A DNA stretch of 37,797 bases from Candidatus Tantalella remota (GCA_030765685.1 JAVCCB010000070.1:1-37797); one strand, 5' to 3'. Shown: positions 23,290 to 33,636, numbered from the stretch's first letter. The notes: a model not told the origin generated them from the sequence alone. Numbers and translations are program-made.

Positions 23290-25389
23290 ATGGGTAAGAT
23301 AGAAGGTATGGATATGACGACGGTAGCCGATTATTACGGAGAGAACGTATTTAGCCTTAAAAATATGCGTAACTTCCTTTCAGAGAAGGCATATAAGTCA
23401 CTTTTAGCCACGATAAAAGAGGGAAAAACCATAGAGCCTGATATAGCGGACGAAGTAGCTGACGCGATGAAGACATGGTCCGTGTCCAAGGGAGCGACCC
23501 ACTTTACACATTGGTTTCAGCCTCTTACCGGCGCTACGGCTGAAAAGCACGATTCTTTTATCGATCCTGACTCCGAAGGCGGAGTGATACTGAAATTCTC
23601 CGGCGGCGAGCTTATTAAGGGGGAACCGGACGCTTCCAGTTTTCCTTCAGGGGGATTAAGGGCGACTTTTGAAGCGCGCGGATATACCGCGTGGGACCCG
23701 ACTTCTCCCGCCTTCATAAAGGACAGTGACAATGGGGCTACTCTTTGTATTCCCACGGCGTTCTATTCCTACCACGGAGAGGCACTGGACAAGAAAACAC
23801 CGCTATTACGGTCGGTAACGGCACTGTCAAAGCAGATAAGCCGCCTGGCAAAGCTATTCGGGATAGAGACCAAAAACGAAAGGGCATACGCGACGCTTGG
23901 ACCCGAGCAGGAGTATTTCCTTATAGACAGGGATTACTATGAGGCGAGACTGGATGTTATACAGATCGGAAGGACCATCTTCGGGAAGGCGCCGGCAAAA
24001 CACCAGCAGATGGACGACCATTATTTTGGCGCGATAAAGACCAAGGTCCTGGCTTTTATGGATGAGCTTGATCGCGAACTCTGGAAGATGGGGATACCGT
24101 CAAAGACCCGTCATAACGAAGTCTGTCCGGCACAGTTCGAGATAGCTCCGGTCTTTGAGGAACAGAACCTCGCCGTCGATCATAATATGATCACCATGGA
24201 GATCCTCACGAAAATCGCCGAAAGATACGATTTCGTCTGTCTTCTTCATGAAAAACCATACGCGGGCGTTAATGGTTCCGGTAAACACAATAACTGGTCG
24301 GTAGTTGGTCCGGATGGTAAGAACTGGCTGACTCCGGGTGAAAACCCCCATGAGAATGCCAAGTTCCTTACGATGATCTGTGCTTTGATGAAGGCTATCG
24401 ATACTTACGCGGGTCTTCTAAGGTCCAGCGTGGCGACTGCCGGCAACGACCACAGGCTGGGAGCTAACGAGGCGCCGCCGGCCATACTCTCTATTTTTCT
24501 CGGAGAGCAGCTGACGGATGTTATAGATCAGATAGAGCAGGGCGGAGCAAAGAGTTCAAAGAAGACCGCAGCTATAGAAATAGGCGTGGATTCCCTTCCC
24601 ACTCTGCCGATGGACATGACCGATCGGAACAGGACGAGCCCGTTCGCTTTTACGGGCAACAAGTTCGAATTCCGTGCCGTAGGGTCCAATCAAAGCTGTG
24701 CGGGGTCGAACGTGATCATTAACACGATAGTAGCTGAAGCTATCAGCGTGATATGTGATGACGTGGAAGCTGCTATGTTTGGCGGGAAAGACTTCAATGA
24801 GGCGCTGCAGGAAGTTCTCCAGGCTATAGTGAAGAAGCATAAGAGGATACTTTTCAACGGTGATAACTATACTGAAGAATGGCATAAAGAGGCCGCCAAG
24901 AGAGGTCTGCCTAATTTAAAGAATACACCGGAGTCTCTCAAAGCCCTCAAGGATCCGAAAGTGGTAGAACTTTTCGAGAGACATAAGGTCCTGTCGAAGA
25001 CGGAACTTATGTCGCGTCACGACATATATAAAGAGCAGTACGATAATACCATAGCGATTGAAGCGTCGGTAGCTCAGAATATGGCCAAGACGATGATCTT
25101 GCCGGTGGCTATCGAGTACCAGAGTATGGTGGCGGGAACGGTAGAGGACGTCAAGGATTGCGGATGCAAGCCGACTGCTGCGCAGGAGCTTCTTGAAGAG
25201 CTGTGCGAGGAGACGAACAAAGTATCGGAGGGTATAAAAAAACTGGTGAAGGCGATAGACGGGGAAAAACCCGCGGAGATGATCAAGGCGATGAACGAAT
25301 TGCGCGTCCCGGTCGATACTCTTGAAGGTATAATCCCGGCGGATATGTGGCCGCTGCCATCTTATGCCGAGATGCTGTTTAGGTTATAA
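23290..25389 (+). CDS. glnN: Glutamine synthetase type III
   Basis: 699 residues from ATG 23290, with GGAGG seven bases upstream; an in-frame ATG at 23251 with a weaker site would add 13 unusual residues. Family marks: VADYYGENVFSLKNM at the N-terminus, LGPEQEYFLID (catalytic Glu), TAGNDHRLGANEAPPAILSIFLG, NKFEFRAVGSNQSCAGSNVIINTIVAEA, and length near 700 as in GSIII dodecamers. It makes glutamine from glutamate, ammonium and ATP. The leader holds two ANTAR-type attenuators and the next gene encodes an ANTAR protein, so transcription elongation is the likely control point. Confidence 0.96.
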   Translation: MGKIEGMDMTTVADYYGENVFSLKNMRNFLSEKAYKSLLATIKEGKTIEPDIADEVADAMKTWSVSKGATHFTHWFQPLTGATAEKHDSFIDPDSEGGVILKFSGGELIKGEPDASSFPSGGLRATFEARGYTAWDPTSPAFIKDSDNGATLCIPTAFYSYHGEALDKKTPLLRSVTALSKQISRLAKLFGIETKNERAYATLGPEQEYFLIDRDYYEARLDVIQIGRTIFGKAPAKHQQMDDHYFGAIKTKVLAFMDELDRELWKMGIPSKTRHNEVCPAQFEIAPVFEEQNLAVDHNMITMEILTKIAERYDFVCLLHEKPYAGVNGSGKHNNWSVVGPDGKNWLTPGENPHENAKFLTMICALMKAIDTYAGLLRSSVATAGNDHRLGANEAPPAILSIFLGEQLTDVIDQIEQGGAKSSKKTAAIEIGVDSLPTLPMDMTDRNRTSPFAFTGNKFEFRAVGSNQSCAGSNVIINTIVAEAISVICDDVEAAMFGGKDFNEALQEVLQAIVKKHKRILFNGDNYTEEWHKEAAKRGLPNLKNTPESLKALKDPKVVELFERHKVLSKTELMSRHDIYKEQYDNTIAIEASVAQNMAKTMILPVAIEYQSMVAGTVEDVKDCGCKPTAAQELLEELCEETNKVSEGIKKLVKAIDGEKPAEMIKAMNELRVPVDTLEGIIPADMWPLPSYAEMLFRL

Positions 25390-25401
25390 ATGAGCTAAGT
25401 G

Positions 25402-25442
25402 GCAAGGGGTAAGCGGTAAGGATAATACCGCGTGCCCCTTGC
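25402..25442 (+). repeat. Strong intercistronic hairpin between glnN and the ANTAR gene
   Basis: GCAAGGGG/CCCCTTGC (8 bp) outside a 3/3 internal loop and GCGGTA/TACCGC (6 bp), loop AGGATAA. No T-tract. It may protect the glnN transcript end or limit ANTAR expression relative to glnN. Confidence 0.6.
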
Positions 25443-25459
25443 AAAAGAAGGATAGGATA

Positions 25460-26161
25460 ATGGATAAAAAAGGATCGGAAAAAGATTATTTCGCGGCATT
25501 AACGAAGATAAGCAAGGCGATAACCAGTGACCTGTACCTTGAGGATATCCTTAAGCTTGTGGTCAACCTTACGGCGGGAGTCATGGGCGCGAAGATATGC
25601 GCTTTATGGCTGTTTGATAAAGAGAAGCAGGAGCTTCAGATAAGGACGACACAGGCGATGAGCCAGGAATATCTCAAGAAAAGATCCATAAAGGTCGGAG
25701 AAGGTATAGTCGGGCTGGTAGCCAGCGAGAAAAAACCGATCGTCATATCCAATGTTCTTGAAGACGAGAGATATAAGGAGAAAGACCTAGCGGAAAAAGA
25801 AGGTCTGGTGTCTATGTTGAGTGTTCCCATGATCGAAAAAGGCGAGGTGTTGGGTGTAATAAACGTTTATACGGTCGCGTTTTATAAGTTCTCAAAAAGT
25901 GACATAGACCTTCTTAGCGCTGTTGCCAATCAGTCCGCGGTCGCGATACACAATACCGAGCTTATGGTTCAGACGAAAGTCATACAGGAAGAGCTGGAGA
26001 CCAGGAAAAAAGTTGAGAAGGCCAAAGGTATTTTGATGAAGGGGCAAGGACTCACCGAGGAAGAAGCGTACAAGTTGATGAGGAAGTCAAGCATGAACAA
26101 ACGCGTTTCTATGAAGGAAATAGCAGAAGCGATAATACTCTCTGAAGAGATCAGAGGCTAG
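25460..26161 (+). CDS. GAF-ANTAR transcription antiterminator
   Basis: 233 residues from ATG 25460 (AAGGATAGGATA ahead). Residues about 8-165 are a GAF sensor domain (TSDLYLEDILKLVVNLTAG, VGEGIVGLVASEKKPIVI, SMLSVPMI, VLGVINVYT...AVANQSAVAIHN). The last 65 residues are a typical ANTAR RNA-binding three-helix domain: LETRKKVEKAKGILMKGQGL, TEEEAYKLMRKSSM and RVSMKEIAEAIIL. Known ANTAR proteins (AmiR, NasR, EutV) bind paired hexaloop hairpins and prevent termination. The leaders of glnN just upstream and gdhA 8 kb downstream have such hairpins. No kinase or receiver is attached, so the GAF domain itself probably senses a small ligand; its identity is unknown. Confidence 0.92.
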   Translation: MDKKGSEKDYFAALTKISKAITSDLYLEDILKLVVNLTAGVMGAKICALWLFDKEKQELQIRTTQAMSQEYLKKRSIKVGEGIVGLVASEKKPIVISNVLEDERYKEKDLAEKEGLVSMLSVPMIEKGEVLGVINVYTVAFYKFSKSDIDLLSAVANQSAVAIHNTELMVQTKVIQEELETRKKVEKAKGILMKGQGLTEEEAYKLMRKSSMNKRVSMKEIAEAIILSEEIRG

Positions 26162-26204
26162 GTACAACATATAAATTAACGACGAAGTTAAGCAGGCAAA
26201 GGGG

Positions 26205-26241
26205 CCCATTATATGCGATTAAAGCATGTGATGGGTTTTTT
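26205..26241 (+). terminator. Rho-independent terminator of the glnN-ANTAR operon
   Basis: A 12-bp stem (26205-26216 with 26224-26235, two G-U pairs), loop GATTAAA, then six T. Confidence 0.8.
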
Positions 26242-26247
26242 GTTTGA

Positions 26248-26323
26248 GGGCACAACTTATTGAACAAAGTGAAAATAAGTTGTATGCCCGAAAACACCCC
26301 GCCCTTTTGTAAAAAGAGCGGGG
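26248..26323. mobile_element. Empty copy of the two-hairpin palindromic element
   Basis: Hairpin 1: GGGCA-CAACTTAT / ATAAGTTG-ta-TGCCC around the loop GAACAAAGTGAA, identical in loop to the copy at 13152. Hairpin 2: CCCCGCCCTTTT (26297-26308) pairs with AAAAGAGCGGGG (26312-26323) around only three bases, where the other copy holds the GIY-YIG gene. Confidence 0.75.
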
Positions 26324-26446
26324 TTAATTTGCAGACGGCTGTTAGCCTACAATTTATGTCGCGTTTGCAAGCTTCATAAATTATCTGCTCATTTATGGAG
26401 CGAAGAGATCGTTAGATTTTAGAAAAATATTTACGGTCAATATAAT
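26324..26446. other. Non-coding remainder before the gltD relic
   Basis: An inverted repeat AATTTATG/CATAAATT (about 26351-26382) and AT-rich DNA. I recognise no coding remains of gltD upstream of 26447 in any frame. Confidence 0.4.
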
Positions 26447-26644
26447 ATGCTTGACGATACCGGATCCGATCGAGGAAACGTGAAAACCGACGAGAACAGA
26501 ATGACTTCTGAGAATAAAGTTTTTTCTGTCGGAGATATGAGGAGAGGTCAGTCGCTTGTTGTATGGGTGGTCTCGGGGGGGAGAAAAGCGGCATTTTTCA
26601 TGGATAAATACCTGATGGGGAAGACCTTTTTTCCGGATATGTGA
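26447..26644 (+). pseudogene. gltD: C-terminal relic of glutamate synthase small subunit (gltD)
   Basis: 65 codons. From DRGNVKTDENRMTS through SVGDMRRGQSLVVW and MDKYLMGKTF the sequence matches the last 55-60 residues of GltD, where VFAAGDMRRGQSLVVWAI.EGR..A...D.YLMG is diagnostic. The other 85-90 percent of the gene, including both nucleotide-binding parts, is missing. Degeneration inside the match is visible (VVSGGRKAAFF for AI.EGR.AA). No ribosome-binding site. It lies between the GS/ANTAR operon and carA, the usual neighbourhood for a GS-GOGAT gene. Confidence 0.75.
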
Positions 26645-26695
26645 GGAAAAGCGGTAAAGAGCGGGTTCAAATGACTAAAAAGGTGTATTTTTTGT

Positions 26696-26723
26696 TTGCA
26701 TATTCCCGCAATATATATACAAT
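26696..26723 (+). promoter_or_regulatory. carA promoter
   Basis: TTGCAT, 16-base spacer, TACAAT, 32 bases ahead of the carA start. Confidence 0.5.
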
Positions 26724-26755
26724 AGGTTGAAACGTTTTTCTCAGGGGAATTATAT

Positions 26756-27847
26756 ATGACATTTATGGAAGCTAAACTAGCATTAGAGGACGGAAGGATA
26801 TTTCCGGGTTTTGCCTTTGGCGCGACAGGCGAAAGGTACGGGGAAGTCGTGTTCAATACCAGCATGGCGGGGTATCAGGAGATCCTTACCGACCCTTCGT
26901 ATAAGGGACAGATAGTTACGATGACGTATCCTTTGATCGGCAATTACGGCGTGAACGAAGAGGATGTCGAGTCTCGTCGTCCTTTTGTTGAAGGGTTCGT
27001 CGTAAAAGAGGCGAGCCGCATAGCCAGTAACTGGAGATCCACAAAAGCTCTTCCTGAATATCTCAAAGAGAACGGTATAGTCGGTATAGAAGGAGTAGAT
27101 ACCAGGGCTCTTACAAAACATATACGCCTTCAGGGATCGATGAAAGCCGTTATATCCACGGAAGATCTCGACGACGCGAGCCTGGTGAAAAAGGCGAAGG
27201 CTTCTTCCGGGCTTGACGGACTTGACCTGGTAAAAGAGGTAAAGAACGACGAGAAGTTTGACTGGAATACCGAAGGTAAATACAAGGTCGTGGTGATAGA
27301 CTGCGGTGTAAAGTTCAATATACTTCGCAGGCTGGAGGAACATTCCTGTGGTGTCACCGTGCTGCCGCCGGACACATCGGCGGAAGATATCCTGGGTGAG
27401 AAACCGGACGGGGTATTGCTTTCCAACGGTCCCGGAGACCCTTCCGGAGTGCCTTACGTGGTTGAAACGGTTAAAAAGCTGCTGGGCAAAGTCCCGATAT
27501 TCGGTATATGTTTCGGTCATCAGATGCTGGGGATGGCACTTGGCGGGAAGACCTATAAGCTCAAGTTCGGACATCATGGCGGAAACCATCCCGTAAAGGA
27601 TCTCAGGACCGGACGCGTGGCTATTACCCCGCAGAACCACAACTTCTGCGTCGATATGGATACCCTGCCGAAAGAGGATCTGGAGATAACACATATTAAT
27701 CTGAACGACCAGACACTTGAAGGCATGAAACACACAAAGATGCCGATATTTTCAGTTCAGTTCCATCCGGAATACGGGCCGGGACCGCGCGATGCGGAAT
27801 ATCTTTTCAAGGAGTTTATAGATATGATGGAGGCGGAGAGTGCCTAA
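26756..27847 (+). CDS. carA: Carbamoyl-phosphate synthase small (glutaminase) subunit
   Basis: 363 residues, full length. N-terminal domain with [22 protein letters not shown]-terminal class I amidotransferase with the nucleophile Cys in [13 protein letters not shown] and the His-Glu pair in [13 protein letters not shown]. It supplies ammonia from glutamine to CarB. Start ATG 26756 has AGGGGA seven bases upstream. It overlaps carB by eight bases and leads a carA-carB-pyrG operon. Besides pyrimidines and arginine, carbamoyl phosphate is the known substrate of HypF, so this operon also feeds hydrogenase cyanide ligands. Confidence 0.96.
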   Translation: MTFMEAKLALEDGRIFPGFAFGATGERYGEVVFNTSMAGYQEILTDPSYKGQIVTMTYPLIGNYGVNEEDVESRRPFVEGFVVKEASRIASNWRSTKALPEYLKENGIVGIEGVDTRALTKHIRLQGSMKAVISTEDLDDASLVKKAKASSGLDGLDLVKEVKNDEKFDWNTEGKYKVVVIDCGVKFNILRRLEEHSCGVTVLPPDTSAEDILGEKPDGVLLSNGPGDPSGVPYVVETVKKLLGKVPIFGICFGHQMLGMALGGKTYKLKFGHHGGNHPVKDLRTGRVAITPQNHNFCVDMDTLPKEDLEITHINLNDQTLEGMKHTKMPIFSVQFHPEYGPGPRDAEYLFKEFIDMMEAESA

Positions 27848-30800
27848 AAGAGACGACATTAAAAAGATACTTATCATCGGCTCAGGCCCCATAGTCATAG
27901 GCCAGGCGTGTGAGTTCGACTATTCGGGCACGCAGGCATGCAAGGCACTCAAGGAAGAAGGCTTTGAGGTAGTTCTGATTAATTCCAATCCCGCCACAAT
28001 TATGACGGATCCGGAACTCGCCGATGTCACTTACATCGAGCCGATAACACCGGAAGTCGTCGTGAAGATAATCGAGAAAGAAAGACCGGACGCGCTATTG
28101 CCGACTCTCGGCGGGCAGACGGGTCTTAACACCGCTATGAAAGTCGCGGAGACGGGCGCTCTTGATAAATATAACGTCAAGCTGCTTGGGGCGAATATAG
28201 CATCCATAAGAAAAGCCGAAGACCGCGATCTTTTCAAGGAAGCCATGCTTAAGATAGGAATGGACCTGCCGGTAAGCGCTCTTGCTTATAACATGGAAGA
28301 AGCCCACGAGGCGCTCGAAAAAATAGGCCTTCCGCTTATCATCCGGCCGAGTTTCACTCTTGGCGGTACTGGCGGCGGGATCGCGAATACCATTGAAGAG
28401 TTCGAGAAGATAGCTGATATGGGCCTCAAGAACAGTATGATAAGTGAGGTACTTATCGAGGAATCTATTTCGGGATGGAAAGAATTCGAGCTTGAGGTAA
28501 TGCGCGATAATAAAGACAATGTCGTCATCATCTGCTCGATAGAGAACGTGGATCCCATGGGTATACATACCGGTGATTCTATTACGGTGGCGCCGGCGCA
28601 GACTCTGACCGACAGGGAATACCAGGCGATGCGTGACGCGTCCATAAAGATAATCAGGGAAATAGGCGTTGAGACCGGAGGGTCTAACATACAATTCGCC
28701 GTTAATCCGGATAACGGCCGTATGGTCGTTATCGAGATGAATCCCAGAGTATCCAGAAGTTCGGCGCTGGCAAGTAAAGCTACCGGATTTCCGATAGCTA
28801 AGATGGCGGCAAAGCTGGCGGTCGGATACACCCTTGATGAGATACAGAACGATATTACAAGTGAGACCCCCGCGTCTTTCGAGCCTAGCATAGATTATTG
28901 TGTGGTAAAGATCCCGAGGTTTACGTTCGAGAAGTTCCCCGAAGCGGTGGACGTCCTGGGCATATCCATGAAATCCGTCGGGGAGACAATGGCAATAGGG
29001 CGTACTTTTAAAGAAGCCCTGCAGAAAGGCCTGAGGGGTCTTGAAATAGGGCATACTGGGTTTGATAATAAGAAGGACTACAAAGAGATACCCGCGGAGA
29101 AAATAGAAAAGCGTCTCGCTGAACCTAACGCGTCGCGGATCTTCTATGTCAAGTACGCGATGCAGCAGGGGTATACCAACGCTCAGATAGAGAAGCTCAC
29201 CGGGATGGACCCGTGGTTCGTGGATAACATGAGGCAGATAGTCGAGCTTGAGGACGAGATCAAAAGCTCCGCGTCGGATCTTGCTTCGCTCTCTCCGGTT
29301 TTGTTGCGTAAAGCCAAGCAGTACGGTTTTGGCGACAGGCAGCTCGCGGACCTTATCGGAACTGATGAGATATCCGTTCGCGCGTACAGAAAAGAATGCG
29401 GGGTGGAAGCCACATTTAAACTGGTCGATACATGCGCCGCGGAATTTGAGGCCTACACGCCGTATTACTATTCCACTTACGAGACGGAAGACGAGACGCG
29501 CGTCTCGGACAAGAGAAAGATAATGATACTCGGCGGCGGTCCAAACAGGATAGGCCAGGGTATCGAATTTGATTACTGCTGTTGTCACGCCGCTTTCGCT
29601 CTGGAAGAAATAGGGTGTGAGACAATAATGGTGAACTCCAACCCGGAAACGGTGTCTACAGATTATGATACGTCCGATAAGCTTTATTTCGAGCCGCTTA
29701 CGTTCGAGGACGTAATGAACATCATCGACAGGGAAAAACCGGACGGTGTCATAGTGCAGTTTGGCGGGCAGACGCCGCTTAACCTGGCGGATATGCTTTC
29801 AAAGGCCGGAGCTCCCATAATAGGCACGACGGTCGAATCAATACATCGCGCGGAAAGCCGCGATAAATTCGCCAAACTTCTTGATAAGCTAAAGATCCAT
29901 CAGCCGCCGAACGGTTCCGCGAATTCCGCCGAAGAAGCCGCTAAGATAGCCGCGGAGATAGGGTTCCCGGTGCTGGTAAGGCCTTCGTTCGTTCTTGGCG
30001 GACGCGCCATGCGTATAGTTTATGACAAGGGCTCGCTCAGCGAGTTTGTGGAAGAAGCGCGTGAAGCCTCTCCGGATCACCCGATACTTATAGACAAGTT
30101 CCTTGAAGACGCGGTCGAGGTGGACGTTGACGCTTTGTGCGACGGAGAGACTTCTGTTATAGGCGGGATAATGGAACACATAGAGGAAGCCGGTGTGCAT
30201 TCCGGAGATTCCGCTTGTGTCCTGCCGCCGCACACACTGAGCGACGACATAATAGATGAGATAAGGGAACAGACCCACAAGATCGCCCGCGAACTGAAGG
30301 TCATCGGACTTCTGAACATACAGTTTGCCGTTAAGGGAAGCGACGTATACGTACTGGAAGTGAATCCTCGCGCCTCAAGGACTACACCGTTCGTCAGCAA
30401 GGCGACGGGTGTTCCTCTGGCAAAGATCGCTTCGAAGGTCATGGCTGGCAAGAAGCTCAAAGAGCTTGGGGTGGTTGAGGAAAAGCACGTGGAGCATATC
30501 TCAGTAAAAGAATCCGTTCTTCCGTTTTCGAGGTTTTCCGGAGTGGATATACTTCTCGGTCCTGAGATGAAATCCACCGGCGAGGTCATGGGGGTGGATG
30601 ATACGTTCGGCACAGCTTTTTACAAAGCTCAGCTGGCGGCGGGGCAGGGACTTCCGACAGAAGGTAAAGTCTTTATAAGCGTGAAGAACGATGATAAACG
30701 TAACATTATTTTTATAGCGAAAAAGCTGCATGACCTGGGTTTTGAGATACTGGCCACAAAGGGTACGCACAAGGTCCTCGCGTCCAACAATATAGACGCT

Positions 30801-31058
30801 GAAATGGTCGGAAAAGTCTCCGAAGGCGATGAGCAGATCCTTGAGCTTATTAAAAAAGACGAGCTCAAACTGATAATAAATACGCCTACCGGCGGCGGCA
30901 GCCAGTCGGATGTAAAGACCATCAGGAGCCAGGCTGTGATGCACGCGGTACCCTGTATAACTACCATACAGGGAGCTCAGGCCGCGGTAAACGGTATCGA
31001 TTCCATCATGAATGGCCGTTTTGATGTAACGTCATTGCAGGAATACCTGTCTAAATAA
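27840..31058 (+). CDS. carB: Carbamoyl-phosphate synthase large subunit
   Basis: 1072 residues, full length with two duplicated ATP-grasp halves: [20 protein letters not shown] at the start and its counterpart [19 protein letters not shown] near residue 560. Each half has the [10 protein letters not shown] or [13 protein letters not shown] loop and a [10 protein letters not shown] or [10 protein letters not shown] metal site. The last 130 residues form the MGS-like allosteric domain ([19 protein letters not shown]). GTG start at 27840, six bases behind GGAGG, inside the end of carA. Confidence 0.97.
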   Translation: MPKRDDIKKILIIGSGPIVIGQACEFDYSGTQACKALKEEGFEVVLINSNPATIMTDPELADVTYIEPITPEVVVKIIEKERPDALLPTLGGQTGLNTAMKVAETGALDKYNVKLLGANIASIRKAEDRDLFKEAMLKIGMDLPVSALAYNMEEAHEALEKIGLPLIIRPSFTLGGTGGGIANTIEEFEKIADMGLKNSMISEVLIEESISGWKEFELEVMRDNKDNVVIICSIENVDPMGIHTGDSITVAPAQTLTDREYQAMRDASIKIIREIGVETGGSNIQFAVNPDNGRMVVIEMNPRVSRSSALASKATGFPIAKMAAKLAVGYTLDEIQNDITSETPASFEPSIDYCVVKIPRFTFEKFPEAVDVLGISMKSVGETMAIGRTFKEALQKGLRGLEIGHTGFDNKKDYKEIPAEKIEKRLAEPNASRIFYVKYAMQQGYTNAQIEKLTGMDPWFVDNMRQIVELEDEIKSSASDLASLSPVLLRKAKQYGFGDRQLADLIGTDEISVRAYRKECGVEATFKLVDTCAAEFEAYTPYYYSTYETEDETRVSDKRKIMILGGGPNRIGQGIEFDYCCCHAAFALEEIGCETIMVNSNPETVSTDYDTSDKLYFEPLTFEDVMNIIDREKPDGVIVQFGGQTPLNLADMLSKAGAPIIGTTVESIHRAESRDKFAKLLDKLKIHQPPNGSANSAEEAAKIAAEIGFPVLVRPSFVLGGRAMRIVYDKGSLSEFVEEAREASPDHPILIDKFLEDAVEVDVDALCDGETSVIGGIMEHIEEAGVHSGDSACVLPPHTLSDDIIDEIREQTHKIARELKVIGLLNIQFAVKGSDVYVLEVNPRASRTTPFVSKATGVPLAKIASKVMAGKKLKELGVVEEKHVEHISVKESVLPFSRFSGVDILLGPEMKSTGEVMGVDDTFGTAFYKAQLAAGQGLPTEGKVFISVKNDDKRNIIFIAKKLHDLGFEILATKGTHKVLASNNIDAEMVGKVSEGDEQILELIKKDELKLIINTPTGGGSQSDVKTIRSQAVMHAVPCITTIQGAQAAVNGIDSIMNGRFDVTSLQEYLSK

Positions 31059-31085
31059 CAGCATACTATTACAGCGGGAGAAGAA

Positions 31086-32690
31086 ATGCCTAAATACATT
31101 TTTGTTACGGGAGGAGTTGTTTCAAGTCTTGGTAAAGGTATCGCGGCCGCTTCTATCGGGAAGCTTCTTGAAACGAGGGGCCTTAAAGTCTCGATAATAA
31201 AGTGCGATCCGTATATCAATGTGGACCCCGGTACCATGAGCCCTTATCAGCATGGCGAAGTGTACGTGACCGACGATGGCGCGGAAACAGATCTTGATCT
31301 CGGCCATTACGAAAGATACACCAACGCTCGGCTTACCAAAGACAACAACATCACCACGGGGAAAATATATCAGTCGGTAATATCCAAAGAAAGAAAAGGA
31401 TCTTATCTGGGGAGTACTGTCCAGGTAATACCGCATATCACCGACGAGATAAAGGACGACATAAGAAAAGTAGGTAAAAAAAGCAAGGTAGATATTGTCC
31501 TTGTGGAGATAGGCGGTACAGTGGGCGACATAGAAGGCCTGCCGTTCCTTGAAGCTATAAGACAGTTCTCAATTGAAGAGGGGCGCGATAACGTTCTCTT
31601 CATACATCTGACGCTCATACCTTATATAAAGAGCGCCGGAGAGATAAAGACCAAACCTACGCAGCACAGTGTCGGCAAACTTAGAGAGATCGGTATACAG
31701 CCTGACATACTTATGTGTCGTTCGGAGGTTCCCATAACCAAAGAGGCGCGTGAGAAGATAGCGCTTTTTTGCAACGTGGATAAGAAGAAGGTCATCCTCG
31801 CGTTAGACGTCGATACCATTTATGAGGTTCCCGTGGTATTCGGGAGGCAGGGGCTGGACGAACTTATCGTAAAGAGGCTTAAGCTTAAGACCCGTAAGGG
31901 TGATCTAAGCGATTGGAAAAAGAAAGTCGTTGAAAGAGTAAAGTCTCCGGAGAAAAGCGTAAAGATAGCAGTTGTCGGGAAATACATAACACTTCAGGAC
32001 GCCTACAAATCGATATATGAAGCTCTTGTGCACGGAGGTATAGCCAACAGGGCCAAAGTTGAGATCGTTCGGGTAGACTCCGAGAAAATAAACGCGGCAA
32101 GCGCCGATCGTATATTTAAGGGCGTCAGCGGTATTCTGGTCCCGGGCGGCTTCGGCTATCGGGGGATAGAAGGCAAGATAAAAGCCATTAAATACGCGCG
32201 AGAGAACGGCATACCGTTCTTCGGGATCTGCCTGGGAATGCAGACCGCGGTCATCGAGTTCGCCCGGAACGTTTGCGGGATGAAAGGCGCCAATTCGACG
32301 GAGTTCAATAAGAACACGAAATATCCGGTAATAAGTCTTCTCGAAGAGCAGAAAAAAGTTAAACATAAGGGTGGCACCATGCGTCTTGGCGCTTACAGGT
32401 GCAACCTGAAAAGCAGTTCTAAAAGCCGCAGCGCATACAAAAAAACCACCGTATATGAACGTCACCGGCATCGTTATGAGTTCAATAACGATTTTAAGAA
32501 AAGGATGGAGAAAAAAGGCCTTATTTTTTCAGGGATACATCCATCAGGCACTCTTACGGAAATAATAGAGCTCAAAGGGCATCAGTGGTTCGTGGCATGC
32601 CAGTTCCATCCTGAATTCAAGTCAAAGCCGGATAAAGCACATCCCCTTTTCAAGGATTTTGTAAAGGCAGCTTTGGCTATGAAGGGATAA
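31086..32690 (+). CDS. pyrG: CTP synthase
   Basis: 534 residues, full length. The synthase domain has [20 protein letters not shown] (ATP site) and [15 protein letters not shown]; the glutaminase domain has [15 protein letters not shown], the nucleophile Cys in FFGICLGMQ, and [11 protein letters not shown]. It converts UTP to CTP and continues the pyrimidine operon, 27 bases after carB with GGGAGAAG ahead. The last 160 bases are present a second time at 33339-33498. Confidence 0.97.
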   Translation: MPKYIFVTGGVVSSLGKGIAAASIGKLLETRGLKVSIIKCDPYINVDPGTMSPYQHGEVYVTDDGAETDLDLGHYERYTNARLTKDNNITTGKIYQSVISKERKGSYLGSTVQVIPHITDEIKDDIRKVGKKSKVDIVLVEIGGTVGDIEGLPFLEAIRQFSIEEGRDNVLFIHLTLIPYIKSAGEIKTKPTQHSVGKLREIGIQPDILMCRSEVPITKEAREKIALFCNVDKKKVILALDVDTIYEVPVVFGRQGLDELIVKRLKLKTRKGDLSDWKKKVVERVKSPEKSVKIAVVGKYITLQDAYKSIYEALVHGGIANRAKVEIVRVDSEKINAASADRIFKGVSGILVPGGFGYRGIEGKIKAIKYARENGIPFFGICLGMQTAVIEFARNVCGMKGANSTEFNKNTKYPVISLLEEQKKVKHKGGTMRLGAYRCNLKSSSKSRSAYKKTTVYERHRHRYEFNNDFKKRMEKKGLIFSGIHPSGTLTEIIELKGHQWFVACQFHPEFKSKPDKAHPLFKDFVKAALAMKG

Positions 32691-32985
32691 CAGACGTTGT
32701 GAACTGTAAACGGTAAACTGTTTACAGTTACCCGTGAGCAGCTATTTCGTCAAGCGTTGATCGGTTGCGTCTTTGGAATCGTTGGAGGGCTTACGGTTGG
32801 GGTTCAGCCGCCACCCTATAACGTAAGACGATTCGATAGCCGTAACCCTACAACGTAATCCGAGTTCGTCCCTGATATCCCGATACCCGGCCACCATTCC
32901 CAGTTTTCTATTCCCAATTCCCTGATGACTGCCCACTGTTTACCATTTTCATTTGCCTTATCAAACGATATAGAGTAATATTATC
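32691..32985. other. Gap downstream of pyrG, first half of a tandem duplication
   Basis: It starts with a 7-mer word hairpin (AACTGTAAAC/GTTTACAGTT, 32702-32729) without a T-tract. From 32861 it matches 33718 onward: CGAGTTCGTCCCTGATA, then CCGGCCACCATTCCCAGTT, then TTGCCTTATCAAACGATA. So it is an older or younger copy of the region in front of the lipoprotein gene. Confidence 0.7.
32953..32981 (+). promoter_or_regulatory. Orphan copy of the lipoprotein promoter
   Basis: TTGCCT, 17-base spacer, TAATAT. The same sequence (with TAGTAT) precedes the lipoprotein gene at 33821-33849; here it points into repeat DNA. Confidence 0.5.
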
Positions 32986-33072
32986 CACAACCTAACCTGG
33001 TTATATTTGCAGACCTACCTTGATGTTTTATCAATTTAACCTGGTCGAACCTAACCTGGTTATAAATGCATA
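32986..33072. repeat. 87-base AACCTGG repeat, copy 1
   Basis: Identical over 87 bases to 33252-33338. Inside it the word AACCTGGT(TAT) occurs several times (TAACCTGGTTATATTTGCA, TTTAACCTGGTCGAACC, TAACCTGGTTATAAATGCA). A related fragment, AACCAGGTTAAAAATGCAT, lies at 3589-3606. Confidence 0.9.
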
Positions 33073-33094
33073 TTTTGTATCCGCAACCCCGCTG

Positions 33095-33225
33095 ATTAAA
33101 TCCAAATGTCAAAATCCAAAACCCAAATGAAATCCAAATGACAAAATCCAAAAGTAGCGTTCCTTTTGGATTTAGGATTTTCATGATTCCTTTGGATTTT
33201 GGGCTTAGGATTTTGGATTTATATT
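33095..33225. repeat. Inverted ATCCAAA word array
   Basis: AATCCAAATGTCAAA-type words in the first half face TTTGGATTT-type words in the second half; period mostly 7; the whole can fold into one long imperfect hairpin. It is the same word class as at 5344-5466. Confidence 0.7.
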
Positions 33226-33251
33226 TCCACTAACATCGAGATTTAACCTGG

Positions 33252-33338
33252 CACAACCTAACCTGGTTATATTTGCAGACCTACCTTGATGTTTTATCAA
33301 TTTAACCTGGTCGAACCTAACCTGGTTATAAATGCATA
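33252..33338. repeat. 87-base AACCTGG repeat, copy 2
   Basis: Exact copy of 32986-33072. It ends exactly where the duplicated pyrG tail begins, so it marks the duplication junction. Confidence 0.9.
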
Positions 33339-33498
33339 AGGGATACATCCATCAGGCACTCTTACGGAAATAATAGAGCTCAAAGGGCATCAGTGGTTCG
33401 TGGCATGCCAGTTCCATCCTGAATTCAAGTCAAAGCCGGATAAAGCACATTCCCTTTTCAAGGATTTCGTAAAGGCAGCTTTGGGGCATAAAGGATAA
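33339..33498 (+). pseudogene. Duplicated 3' end of pyrG
   Basis: 160 bases matching 32531-32690. The first 110 or so bases are identical; then two single changes, and the last codons differ (the copy ends ALGHKG-stop, the intact gene ALAMKG-stop). There is no start or upstream domain, so it is not a gene. A good terminator follows the copy but not the intact gene, which suggests that the copy stands at the original pyrG end. Confidence 0.9.
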
Positions 33499-33515
33499 GG
33501 GGAAAGAGGTCTTAG

Positions 33516-33580
33516 GTCTTGGGTGTTCCTCCTTCGCGAAAGCTTCGGCGGACAAGTAGGTGTTGGCCCAAGACCCAGGA
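33516..33580. repeat. Nested inverted repeat
   Basis: GGTCTTGGG at the left pairs with CCCAAGACC at the right, with an inner CCTTCGCGAAAGCTTCGG palindrome. It lies between the pyrG tail copy and the terminator. Confidence 0.5.
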
Positions 33581-33582
33581 TA

Positions 33583-33610
33583 GATCAGCTAACACAGCTG
33601 GTCTTTTTTT
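33583..33610 (+). terminator. Rho-independent terminator behind the pyrG tail copy
   Basis: GATCAGCT / AGCTGGTC (8 bp, one G-U), loop AACAC, seven T. Confidence 0.8.
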
Positions 33611-33636
33611 GTATCTGCAAAAGTGAAAATAGACAT

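Noticed and set aside
26205..26241. A third ANTAR target downstream of the ANTAR gene
   Set aside because: Only one hairpin with a seven-base loop and T-tract; no second hexaloop hairpin. It is a plain terminator.
28095..29588. A 497-codon minus-strand ORF inside carB
   Set aside because: It lies fully opposite the conserved CarB frame; the product shows no family motif. It is an antisense shadow.
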